Positions 1-6,982 of a stretch of DNA of 13,584 nucleotides are shown one piece after another; position 1 is the stretch's first letter; each line of letters begins with the position of its first letter. Both the position numbers and the translations under genes were made by a program. Source of the DNA: Peptococcaceae bacterium UBA7185 (lineage in GTDB: Bacteria; Bacillota; Peptococcia; Peptococcales; Peptococcaceae); NCBI GenBank assembly GCA_002491065.1, contig DKVF01000088.1, forward strand, positions 1-13,584, written 5' to 3'. Under the pieces are notes generated by a model that saw only the letters and a program-made list of their open reading frames with translations, did no database searches and had not been told where the DNA came from.

Positions 1-1728
1 CAAATCTGCCATGCACGAAAAGCCATACAGAAAAACAGCAAATTCATCGCCGCCCAGTCTTGCGGAGATAGACTTTTCTTTTGTTGTAGTTTGTAATGTC
101 TCAGCAATCGCTTTCAAATAACGGTCTCCCATAAAATGTCCGTACGTATCATTAACGGCTTTCAAATCATCTGCATCAATCATCAGCATCGCTGCAAAGC
201 CCAGCGCATCGGGGGATTCAAATAGAAGATTCATTTGCTCATAAAAACCTCTCCGATTATATAATTGAGTCAATTCATCCATTTGACTTTGCAATTTTAT
301 TTGCGAGGCTTCTTCCCATAAATGGGTGATATCCGCAATATAATAAACGATACTTTGTGCATCTTCCAATTGTTCAAGCTGTAAATACTTCTTTTTCCCG
401 TGCACACAATATTGATAAATCGTTTCATGTCCACTGATTTGATATTTTTTTATCTCGTTGATTTTTTCTTCAAGACAGTCCTGCATTTCAGAAGATACAG
501 GTTCGTGTTCCTGTATTTCCAAAATTTCTAGTAGTTTATGATTGTAAAATGTTTGATGATAGAAGGTATTCTTTTCAAAAAAACCGAAAGGAATCTCGCT
601 TTTATTCAAAAGGTGCAGGAAATGTTTTCTACTTAACCGGACGGAATTTAACATCTGGTTGATATATAATAATAATTCCTCAAATTCTCTAATACCTGTT
701 TGAACATGGATTTCGTCAAGGCTTCCTTTTTCTATCTTCTGTAATTCACAAACAATCTTCGCCAAATTGTTGCTTAATTTGTGTTGTATATACCAGCGTA
801 AAATCATAATAATTCCAATAGAGCCAACTAACACATAAAGAATCACAATACCTGATGACTGCAGCATACGTGTAACTGGCGAAAAGGAATTATACATGCG
901 CACCAGAATATAATCCTGATATTCTTTCGTATAGACGCAGTAATTTATTCCATCATATTGCAGATGAATTGTATTAGACAGTTGCTTACCATATGGTAGC
1001 TGCTCTGCTTCAAATATTGTCTGGTGATTTAGTTTGGGAGATGTAGAGGCTATGATCTCATATGTTTTTTTATCAAGCACATGAAGATACCCATCTACTT
1101 CAAATGGCATCTCTTCCAAAATATTATGAAGGCTGTTTTCTTCCATTATTTGCTGCAATCGCCGAGGCTCCATACCAATTTGTACAATGCCGCTGCCATC
1201 ATCCAACCAAACCGCAGCGTACTGCATTTCTTTTTGCTCAGCTGTATTTGGTGTAATATCCTGACAAAGCTTTAATGAGCGGTCTTGAAGCATAGGCTTG
1301 AAAAATCGCATCTGCTCTCCTGAATCAAAGGTAAATCCATAATATTGGGGGTGCGTGCCGGAAACAATCTCTCCATCAGGCGTAAAAAAATGAATTTCAT
1401 CCACATCCATTTTTTCAGCCAATTCTCTGGAGGCAGTCACATCCAACATGCTTTTGTCAAGTTGTTCCAGGTGATAAGCTACCAAATTTGCCGCAAGGAT
1501 ACAGCGTTCTTTAAATTCCTGTTCCGCATCTCCCAATTCGCTTTCATTGGCCTGAATGAGTTGTTCCAGTTGTCCAAACATCTCTGTCGTGCTTTTTCGC
1601 TGCGTTTGATACTGCATATACATCTGGACATAGAGATTTACAGGCAAAAGAAAGAGCAAGAAGAGCAAGAGCATGATGGATACCATTTTTGGCAAAACAG
1701 TCTTGATACTTTCGTTTTTCAAATTCAT
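1..1728 (-). CDS. Membrane sensor diguanylate cyclase (GGDEF), 3' end outside window
   Basis: The first 576 codons are present and the frame is still open at the window edge. A hydrophobic segment at about residues 12-32 and a second at about 291-314 bracket a roughly 260-residue extracytoplasmic region that looks like a Cache-type sensor. This is followed by a linker, a PAS-like region (about 370-470) and a GGDEF domain from about 484. The domain shows DELTQLYNRRGF (484-495), the metal-site segment MIDADDLKAVND (516-527) and an intact GGDEF at 559-563, so cyclic di-GMP synthesis from two GTP is expected. The four residues at the inhibitory I-site position (KEKS, 550-553) are not RxxD, so product inhibition at that site is unlikely. 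The ATG at 1728 follows GGAG by only 2 nt; GTG at 1731 or TTG at 1722, which has better spacing, are alternatives. The ligand is unknown, and an EAL domain beyond the edge cannot be excluded. Confidence 0.9.
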   Translation of the reverse strand, partial: MNLKNESIKTVLPKMVSIMLLLFLLFLLPVNLYVQMYMQYQTQRKSTTEMFGQLEQLIQANESELGDAEQEFKERCILAANLVAYHLEQLDKSMLDVTASRELAEKMDVDEIHFFTPDGEIVSGTHPQYYGFTFDSGEQMRFFKPMLQDRSLKLCQDITPNTAEQKEMQYAAVWLDDGSGIVQIGMEPRRLQQIMEENSLHNILEEMPFEVDGYLHVLDKKTYEIIASTSPKLNHQTIFEAEQLPYGKQLSNTIHLQYDGINYCVYTKEYQDYILVRMYNSFSPVTRMLQSSGIVILYVLVGSIGIIMILRWYIQHKLSNNLAKIVCELQKIEKGSLDEIHVQTGIREFEELLLYINQMLNSVRLSRKHFLHLLNKSEIPFGFFEKNTFYHQTFYNHKLLEILEIQEHEPVSSEMQDCLEEKINEIKKYQISGHETIYQYCVHGKKKYLQLEQLEDAQSIVYYIADITHLWEEASQIKLQSQMDELTQLYNRRGFYEQMNLLFESPDALGFAAMLMIDADDLKAVNDTYGHFMGDRYLKAIAETLQTTTKEKSISARLGGDEFAVFLYGFSCMADL

Positions 1729-1868
1729 CACTCCAGCTTTTAAAAACCTTCTGAATCATCGGAATCACTGAATCAGCACAACTCGCAATCATTGTCCATA
1801 TATCACTGCAAACTTCGCCGTTTTTCAGTCAAGATAAGCCGCTTTTTTATAAAAATTTTATTATATTT

Positions 1869-1897
1869 ATTATATACAACGCCCAAAAAGAAGTCAA
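1869..1897 (-). promoter_or_regulatory. Sigma-70-type promoter of the GGDEF gene
   Basis: On the minus strand, TTGACT (1897-1892) is separated by exactly 17 nt from TATAAT (1874-1869). The -10 is perfect and the -35 matches five of six positions. Transcription should start near 1862, giving a leader of about 135 nt before the GGDEF start codon. This suggests the cyclase gene is transcribed alone and at a fairly high basal rate. I see no cyclic di-GMP riboswitch core in the leader. Confidence 0.75.
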
Positions 1898-1951
1898 CGC
1901 ACTTCTGCCAATGCCCTGTTTTACGTTATGAATCAGATATTCTTCTCATTA

Positions 1952-1997
1952 AAAAAGCCAATAGAAATGTGTATCGCGACATCTCTATTGGCTTTTT
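1952..1997. terminator. Bidirectional Rho-independent terminator after the hydrolase gene
   Basis: Arms of 19 nt (1952-1970 and 1979-1997) pair with one mismatch around an 8-nt loop. The stem starts AAAAAGCCAATAGA and ends TCTATTGGCTTTTT, so either strand gives a stem followed by a U run. It begins 6 nt past the stop of the minus-strand hydrolase gene and separates that operon from the GGDEF promoter. Confidence 0.85.
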
Positions 1998-2002
1998 GTG
2001 TG

Positions 2003-3340
2003 CTAATGCCGATGAATAAATGCGGCAAGATCCTCGGAAACCTGTGTATTGACCGTTCCCTTTTGCTGAAATTCTGTGGGAGTACTTTTTCCGGTGCCGC
2101 TCATAAACAGATGATTCAAATTATCATAATAGAGAAACTGTGCGTTGTTTTTGCTGGAGAGGGCTTCTTTCCACAAATCCATCTCAGAGGCGGGAACCTG
2201 ATAGTCCCTTCCGCCGTGCAAGAAAAGCAACGGTTTTTCCACGTGTTTGATTTCTTCTAATGGTGCATAATTCTGTAATGACAGCCAGTAGCTGACAGGA
2301 AAATCGAAAAGCTCCTCGGAGGAAAGAGGGCTGTCTCCGGTGAGATTCTTGACATTGTCAGACATGGTTTGTACCTGTGTCAGAATTTTTTCTTTACCTG
2401 CCTTGTCCAGATTGGATTCGGTGTTTAAGATATAAACGTTTTCATCCAACAGGATATCTTCCAGAGGGCGAGCTGAGGCCGCCAGGAAGATGTAACCAGC
2501 AGCGTCGGGCGTGACTTCTGCAATGCGGGGCATCAGATAACCGGACAGGCAATGTCCTGCAATGTAAATCCCATCGCTCTGGATGGTGTTCAGCGTTTTC
2601 AGAAAGGAAACTGCCGCGGCCACATCATCAATGGTTTCCTCATAAACGGTAAAATTTTCTTTCTGGGCCAATTCCCTGGCATACGTGTAGCTCCGTTTGT
2701 CATAGCGCAACACAGCGATGCCTTGACTGGATAATTGCTCTGCCAAATTTAAAAAGGGCAGGTTGGGTCCTAGCTGTTCATTGCGGTCCTGCGCTCCGTA
2801 ACCAGACACCAAAATGACCACAGGGAACGGACCGGCTCCTTCCGGTAAGGTCAAACTGCCAGAAAGGGGATAGGCATCGGTGCCAAAGGAAATCTCCGTG
2901 TCATTTTTCAGTCGGGTGCTTTCGCTCATATAGCTTTCTTCAACTGTATAAAAACCAGAGATGAACCCTTCCGCGTTAAAGGTAAGCTGAAAGGTAACAG
3001 TGCCGTTTGCAAAGACACAAGGAACACTGGCAATCTGGTTGTTATCTTTAGAAGTGATGGTGATGTCGGATTGATAATATTGAAAAGCCCCGTATTGAGA
3101 GATAAGATCATTCCAAAGGGTCTGCAATTCCTGCTGAGACAATTCTTTTTTCAGATTATCGTCAAAGAGCTGATAAAATGCAGCAATATTGCCGTCGGCC
3201 AGCGTCTGGATGGATGCCACAGTTTGCTCCGAATAATTGATTTGTTTGGATGCTTCCGTTGCTGAAGGCGCAGGAGGACGTATACATCCGCCCAGTAAAC
3301 AGGCAGCGAGACATAAAAAGAGAATAGGAGATCGCTTCAT
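2003..3340 (-). CDS. Alpha/beta-hydrolase lipoprotein with a cysteine at the nucleophile position
   Basis: This 445-residue protein begins with a lipoprotein signal peptide whose lipobox LGGC places the lipidated cysteine at residue 19, so it should be anchored to the outer face of the membrane. Residues about 35-130 resemble the DUF3887-type domain often found ahead of such hydrolases. The alpha/beta-hydrolase fold covers about 150-445. An oxyanion-type segment VSGYGAQDRNE lies near 178-188. The nucleophile elbow reads GHCLSG (262-267) where family members usually have GHSLGG. The acid is probably Asp379 (HGGRDYQVP) and the base His410 (NLNHLF). A Cys-Asp-His triad is known in dienelactone hydrolases, so the enzyme may be active but different, or may be inactive. 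The ATG follows GGGAGG at good spacing. It is the second gene of an operon, 12 nt after the M29 aminopeptidase stop. The substrate is unknown. Confidence 0.85.
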   Translation of the reverse strand: MKRSPILFLCLAACLLGGCIRPPAPSATEASKQINYSEQTVASIQTLADGNIAAFYQLFDDNLKKELSQQELQTLWNDLISQYGAFQYYQSDITITSKDNNQIASVPCVFANGTVTFQLTFNAEGFISGFYTVEESYMSESTRLKNDTEISFGTDAYPLSGSLTLPEGAGPFPVVILVSGYGAQDRNEQLGPNLPFLNLAEQLSSQGIAVLRYDKRSYTYARELAQKENFTVYEETIDDVAAAVSFLKTLNTIQSDGIYIAGHCLSGYLMPRIAEVTPDAAGYIFLAASARPLEDILLDENVYILNTESNLDKAGKEKILTQVQTMSDNVKNLTGDSPLSSEELFDFPVSYWLSLQNYAPLEEIKHVEKPLLFLHGGRDYQVPASEMDLWKEALSSKNNAQFLYYDNLNHLFMSGTGKSTPTEFQQKGTVNTQVSEDLAAFIHRH

Positions 3341-3352
3341 AGGAACCTCCCG

Positions 3353-4462
3353 TTATTTTAAATTGTCGCTGTTTAAGCATTGCAGACTATCCAACACAAA
3401 CATGCCGTCCTTGCGAATTAAGACATCGTCAAAATAAATTTCTCCTCCGCCATATTCGGGTGTTTGGATATAGACCAAATCCCAGTGGATTGTCGAATCG
3501 TTGCCATTGGGTGCATCCTCGTAGCAGCGGCCTGGCGTGAGGTGAATACTTCCCATAATCTTTTCGTCAAATAAAGTATCCTTCATGGGGGACAAAATAT
3601 AGGGGTTGACGCCGATGGCAAATTCACCCAGATAACGGCAGCCTTCATCCTGGTCCAGCACAGCATTGAGTTTGTCTGAATTGTTGGCGGTGGCTTTTAT
3701 GATTTTGCCATTCTGAAAGGTGAAGCAAATATTTTCATAAGTAAAGCCCTGGAATACAGAAGGCGTGTTGTAAGTGATGACGCCGTTTGCCGAATCCCGT
3801 ACAGGCGCAGTGTAAACCTCGCCATCAGGAATATTGCATTTTCCGTCGCATTTAATGGCAGGAATATCCTTGATGGAGAAGGTGAGGTCCGTGCCTGGGC
3901 CGACGATGTGTACCTTGTCTGTTTTGTTCATGAGTTCGACTAAGGCATCCATGGCGCGGGACATTTTGGCGTAATCTAAATTGCATACATCAAAATAGAA
4001 ATCCTCGAATTGCTCCAGGCTGGTGTTGGCCAGCTGTGCCATAGAGTGGTTGGGATAGCGCAGCACGACCCATTTGGTATTGTTGACCCGCTCATTGAGC
4101 ACGTCGCTGGTCATGGCATTGTGAAGCTGCAGCTGCGCATGGGGAATATCGGAGAATTCTGCAATATTGTCCGAGGCACGAATGCCGATGTAAGCGTCCA
4201 TCTCCTTCATCTGCGCCATATCCAACGCTGCTTTTATCTGCAGTTGCTCTTGGCCTGCGCCCAACATCACTTCACGGTTGATGTTGTAATCCTCCAACTG
4301 CACATAGGGAAACCCTCCGGCCGCGTAGGTTTCTTTAACTAGCTGACGGGCCAACGGATAAGCCGAGGAGCCAAATACGTGAATCATCACGCGTTCCTTC
4401 GGTTTGACTTCACAAGAATAATGAATCAGATTATGGGCAAGCTTTTTAATTCTTTCATCCAT
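3353..4462 (-). CDS. M29-family metallo-aminopeptidase (AmpS/aminopeptidase II-like)
   Basis: At 369 residues this protein is slightly shorter than the roughly 400-residue family norm but complete. It has no signal peptide and should be cytoplasmic, removing N-terminal residues from peptides with a two-metal centre. The ordered metal ligands of family M29 can all be seen: Glu215 (GEVYTAP), Glu280 (YLGEFAIGVNP), His307 and Tyr314 (GSIHLTPGRCY), then His326 and Asp328 (TIHWDL). The N-terminal half carries the family-typical opening (IKKLAHNLIHYS, KERVMI). AAAGGA upstream of the ATG, spaced about 10 nt, supports this start. It is the first gene of an operon with the lipoprotein hydrolase. The pairing may reflect peptide or ester turnover, but that is inference. 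Confidence 0.9.
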   Translation of the reverse strand: MDERIKKLAHNLIHYSCEVKPKERVMIHVFGSSAYPLARQLVKETYAAGGFPYVQLEDYNINREVMLGAGQEQLQIKAALDMAQMKEMDAYIGIRASDNIAEFSDIPHAQLQLHNAMTSDVLNERVNNTKWVVLRYPNHSMAQLANTSLEQFEDFYFDVCNLDYAKMSRAMDALVELMNKTDKVHIVGPGTDLTFSIKDIPAIKCDGKCNIPDGEVYTAPVRDSANGVITYNTPSVFQGFTYENICFTFQNGKIIKATANNSDKLNAVLDQDEGCRYLGEFAIGVNPYILSPMKDTLFDEKIMGSIHLTPGRCYEDAPNGNDSTIHWDLVYIQTPEYGGGEIYFDDVLIRKDGMFVLDSLQCLNSDNLK

Positions 4463-4480
4463 AATAAACGCATCCTTTCC

Positions 4481-4501
4481 AAGCTCTGCAAAACAGAGCT
4501 T
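4481..4501. repeat. Small perfect hairpin in the leader of the M29 operon
   Basis: AAGCTCTG (4481-4488) and CAGAGCTT (4494-4501) form a perfect 8-bp stem with a 5-nt loop. On the minus-strand RNA it ends just before the GGAAAGGA ribosome binding region of the aminopeptidase. No U run follows, so it is not a terminator. It could protect the mRNA 5' end or affect access to the ribosome binding site. Confidence 0.5.
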
Positions 4502-4506
4502 GTAAC

Positions 4507-4596
4507 AATTTTGTGCATAAAAGTCTATGCGGTATCCTATATTATTTCTATTTTATCATAAAAATAACCTATGACGCAAGACTTTGCGCACAAAAC
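4507..4596. repeat. Imperfect long inverted repeat around the M29 promoter
   Basis: The left arm (about 4507-4532) reads TTTTGTGCATAAAAGTCT and continues ATGCGG. The reverse complement of the right arm (4571-4596) reads TTTTGTGCGCAAAGTCT and continues TGCGTCAT. The arms match apart from two indels and a few substitutions, and enclose an AT-rich centre of about 38 nt with the predicted -10. It could be a regulatory dyad or the remains of a very small inverted-repeat element next to the IS110 remnant. Confidence 0.45.
4550..4579 (-). promoter_or_regulatory. Possible promoter of the M29-hydrolase operon
   Basis: On the minus strand TTGCGT (4579-4574) lies 18 nt before TAAAAT (4555-4550). Both are partial matches to the sigma-70 consensus. 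The predicted start near 4543 would leave a leader of about 80 nt that contains the small hairpin. Other AT-rich -10 candidates exist here, so this is tentative. Confidence 0.35.
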
Positions 4597-4724
4597 TGAG
4601 TATACCACTCCTGGAAGCAGGCGAATTTCAAAAGATTTTTATAGAAAATAACATTTTTCTCATAATATACTATTTGCACGAATTCAAGGCAGGATTGTGT
4701 GCAAAATTTGATGTGGAAGAAGAA

Positions 4725-5276
4725 CTATTTTTCCATGATAGTGGCGATTTCGGCTTCCGTTTCCTTTATCTGCCTTTCAATAAAGGAAATCTGTTCGATC
4801 AGCACTTTGAGTTGGAATGTAAAGCTGCTTTTGGCAAAGATAACACTAAAGGAATGGGATGCAGCAGCCTTTAACTGTTCCGCTTTTGCAGCACCAACTT
4901 TCTGTCTGCTGAGTTGAGTAAGCAGTTCTGCCAGGGTTTCAGATGAAACGGCTTCAAAATCAATTGGCGAAGAAAACTGGGGGAGGATCTCTTTTGAGGT
5001 TTTGTCGAAAATGTTAGAAAAGATGGACTGATATTCAGGGAAAACCTGGTCCAGCACACAGACAACTTTCTGTTTTAAGTCACTGATGGATTCCACAAGA
5101 TAAGTAAGAAAGCGAGTTAGGGTACGTAAAGAAAATAGCTCCTCGTCTGCAAGCCTGGTTTTTACAAATTGTCCATAACGGATCGGAGCAGTGATCAGGA
5201 CGGAATCAATGATATCTTTTTTGCGTTTGCGGGTTTCAGTTTTCCTGCGCCAACCGTCAGTCTGAATAGGATTGAC
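4725..5276 (-). pseudogene. IS110-family transposase remnant (internal fragment)
   Basis: An uninterrupted frame of 183 codons and a stop encodes the middle of an IS110-type transposase. From its start it reads VNPIQTDGWRRK, then RKRKKDIIDSVLI, IRYGQF, LADEELFSLRTLTRFLTYLV, ISDLKQKV, LDQVFPEYQSIFSNIF and DKTSKEIL, with a coiled-coil-like tail ending EIATIMEK. In the family this order spans the end of the RuvC-like DEDD domain and the linker. The first part of the DEDD domain is missing, as is everything after the linker, including the expected IPGIG segment and the C-terminal serine-bearing Transposase_20 domain. A GTG at 5096 could begin a 123-residue product, but conserved sequence continues upstream of it. 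The element ends and its non-coding (bridge) RNA region are not recognisable. No other frame of 4463-4724 restores the C-terminus. It is inactive. Confidence 0.85.
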
Positions 5277-5289
5277 GGTTGGCGCAGGA
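5243..5289. repeat. 17-bp perfect palindrome between hcp and the IS110 remnant
   Basis: TCCTGCGCCAACCGTCA (5243-5259) is the exact reverse complement of TGACGGTTGGCGCAGGA (5273-5289), with a 13-nt loop. Read on the minus strand, the downstream arm encodes the conserved transposase residues T-D-G-W-R-R, and the loop encodes N-P-I-Q. The other arm lies between the transposase homology and the hcp stop. It forms a GC-rich hairpin about 15 nt after the hcp stop and could act as a 3' barrier, but no U run follows on the minus strand. On the plus strand a run of seven T begins 10 nt beyond the stem. Confidence 0.8.
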
Positions 5290-5303
5290 GAAGCCCCGTT
5301 TTT

Positions 5304-6884
5304 TTATTGTAATAGTTTTTTCAAATCCTTTTCTGGTGTGGTGATGGGTGCGATGTGATAGTTTTTCACAAGGAAGTCCAGCACATTGGGGGAAATGAAT
5401 GCCGGGAGGGACGGTCCCAGCAAAATATTTTTGATGCCGAGATGCAGCAGCGTCAATAAAATGCAGACTGCTTTCTGTTCGTACCAGGAAAGTACAAAGG
5501 AAAGAGGAAGGTCGTTGACACTGCATTGGAAGGTTTCAGCAAGGAAGGATGCAACCTGAATGGCACTGTAGGCATCGTTGCATTGTCCCATATCCATAAT
5601 GCGGGGTAAACCGCCGATTGTGCCCAGATCAAGGTCATTAAAACGATATTTTCCGCAGGCAAGTGTCAGCACGATGCTGTCAGCAGGTGTTTGTTTTACA
5701 AATTGGGTATAGTAGCTGCGTTGTGGTTTGGCGCCATCACAGCCAGCTACGAGAAAGAAATGTTTGATTGTTCCGGATTTGACTGCATCCACTACAAGGT
5801 CGGCGGAGGACAGCACGGCATTGCGGGCAAAGCCGGTCATGACGCTTTCGCCGCCATTGATGCCGGTGAATTTTTTATCGCAGGGATAACCACCCAGTTC
5901 AAGAGCCCGCTGAATGACAGGGCTGAAATCTTTTTCTGCGCCGATGTGTACGATTTCCGGGTAAGAGACTGCTTCGGTGGTAAACACGCGGTCGGCATAA
6001 CTGGCTTTCGGTGGCATCAGGCAATTGGTGGTAAATACCACAGGCGCCGGGATGTCGGCAAACTCTTTTTGCTGGTTTTGCCAGGCTGTGCCGAAGTTTC
6101 CCTTGAGATGTTTATATTTTTTCAGTTCGGGATAAGCGTGTGCCGGTAGCATTTCTCCGTGGGTGTAAATATGAATGCCTTTTCCTTCTGTCTGTGCAAG
6201 GAGTTGTTTGAGATCGTACAGGTCGTGTCCGGAAATGACGATAAAGGGTCCTTTCTCGACAGTGAGCGTTACCTCGGTGGGTATCGGATTGCCGAAAGTT
6301 TCTGTGTTGGCATGGTCGAGAAGTGCCATGCACTGCAGATTGATTTCTCCCACTTCTAAAACCAAAGGAAGCAGGTCATCCATGCCCCAATCTCCTGCAG
6401 CGATGGCAGACAGCGCTTTGTAAAAAAATTTATTGACATGGGCATCTGTATATTGCAGAACGGCGGCGTGGTAAGCGTATGCTGCCATACCGCGGATTCC
6501 GAAGAGGATGAGAGATTTGAGAGAGCGAATGTCTTCATCGGCGCTCCAAAGTGTATTTATGTCAAAGTGTTTTTTCAGAGATGCTTCCGCGTCAAAAAGC
6601 TGTGTTTGTGCTTCCGTCCGCTGAATGAGTTGAGTAATGGTTTCATTATTGAAGTTGACATTGGTGAGTGTAGTGAAAAGGCCCTCTATGACAAGCTGGT
6701 CTGTTTCGGCAGTGATTCTGTCTTCTTTGCCTTCGGCGGCACAGGCGAGATTGATGAGTGCTTCGGTCAGTTTATCTTGAAGCAAAGCGGTGTCGGCTTT
6801 TTTGCCGCAAACGCCTGAGGCGCCTGTACAACCTGTACAGCCTGCGGTCTGTTCACATTGGAAACAAAACATCTGATGATTCAT
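5304..6884 (-). CDS. hcp: Hybrid cluster protein (class I), hydroxylamine/NO reductase
   Basis: A full-length 526-residue Hcp. This cytoplasmic iron-sulfur-oxygen protein is associated with nitrosative stress; hydroxylamine reduction, NO reduction and a role in protein S-nitrosylation have been reported for the family. The N-terminal cluster motif uses Cys7, Cys10, Cys19 and Cys26, and an extra Cys16 lies between them. The hybrid-cluster ligands are all present: His220 (SGHDLYD), Glu244, Cys288 (TTNCL), Cys382 (VAGCDG), Cys410 (LTLACGKYRF), Cys435 (GQCND) and Glu469, plus Lys471 (WYEQK). Their spacing matches Desulfovibrio Hcp with an offset of 24-25 residues. The start at 6884 follows GGAG by 9 nt and adds four residues before the usual MFCFQC opening. 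The gene is monocistronic and divergent from a Crp/Fnr-type regulator, as is common for hcp. No reductase partner (hcr) is adjacent. Confidence 0.97.
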   Translation of the reverse strand: MNHQMFCFQCEQTAGCTGCTGASGVCGKKADTALLQDKLTEALINLACAAEGKEDRITAETDQLVIEGLFTTLTNVNFNNETITQLIQRTEAQTQLFDAEASLKKHFDINTLWSADEDIRSLKSLILFGIRGMAAYAYHAAVLQYTDAHVNKFFYKALSAIAAGDWGMDDLLPLVLEVGEINLQCMALLDHANTETFGNPIPTEVTLTVEKGPFIVISGHDLYDLKQLLAQTEGKGIHIYTHGEMLPAHAYPELKKYKHLKGNFGTAWQNQQKEFADIPAPVVFTTNCLMPPKASYADRVFTTEAVSYPEIVHIGAEKDFSPVIQRALELGGYPCDKKFTGINGGESVMTGFARNAVLSSADLVVDAVKSGTIKHFFLVAGCDGAKPQRSYYTQFVKQTPADSIVLTLACGKYRFNDLDLGTIGGLPRIMDMGQCNDAYSAIQVASFLAETFQCSVNDLPLSFVLSWYEQKAVCILLTLLHLGIKNILLGPSLPAFISPNVLDFLVKNYHIAPITTPEKDLKKLLQ

Positions 6885-6909
6885 TGGAAATCGCTCCTTT
6901 TTGCGTTTA

Positions 6910-6938
6910 TTGATTTACAAGACATAGTATAATATACT
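6910..6938 (+). promoter_or_regulatory. Promoter of the Crp/Fnr-type regulator gene
   Basis: TTGATT (6910-6915) is spaced exactly 17 nt from TATACT (6933-6938), predicting a start near 6945. The operator palindrome at 6954-6967 then falls at about +10 to +23, where a bound regulator would block transcription. This suggests negative autoregulation. Confidence 0.6.
6926..6931 (-). promoter_or_regulatory. -10 element of the hcp promoter
   Basis: TATACT on the minus strand, with a predicted start near 6919. The sequence 17 nt upstream (CGTATT) is a poor -35, as expected of an activator-dependent promoter. The two divergent -10 boxes together form the palindrome AGTATA-A-TATACT (6926-6938), so polymerase binding in the two directions should be mutually exclusive. 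Confidence 0.55.
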
Positions 6939-6953
6939 GTAAAAAATAAATAC

Positions 6954-6967
6954 GTTGTATTTACAAC
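6954..6967. promoter_or_regulatory. Crp/Fnr-type operator palindrome in the hcp control region
   Basis: GTTGTA-TT-TACAAC is a perfect 6-bp dyad with a 2-nt centre. Its centre (6960.5) is about 41.5 nt upstream of the predicted hcp start, the classical class II activator position for Crp/Fnr proteins. The same site lies just downstream of the predicted regulator start. The likely binder is the adjacent regulator. Confidence 0.65.
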
Positions 6968-6982
6968 ATGAGGAGACCTTTT

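Noticed and set aside
1544..1792. 82-codon minus-strand frame overlapping the start of the GGDEF gene
   Set aside because: It runs in a different frame through a gene whose translation gives a clean TM segment and GGDEF domain; no start signal supports it.
1729..1862. Cyclic di-GMP riboswitch in the leader of the GGDEF gene
   Set aside because: The leader of about 135 nt is long enough, but I find no conserved core motifs or matching stems.
1869..1880. GTTGTA half-site at the GGDEF promoter as a second site for the hcp regulator
   Set aside because: Only one half matches; the other half is the -10 box and does not complete the dyad.
5691..6149. 152-codon plus-strand open frame inside hcp
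   Set aside because: It is antisense to a highly conserved gene, has no ribosome binding site and no recognisable protein features.
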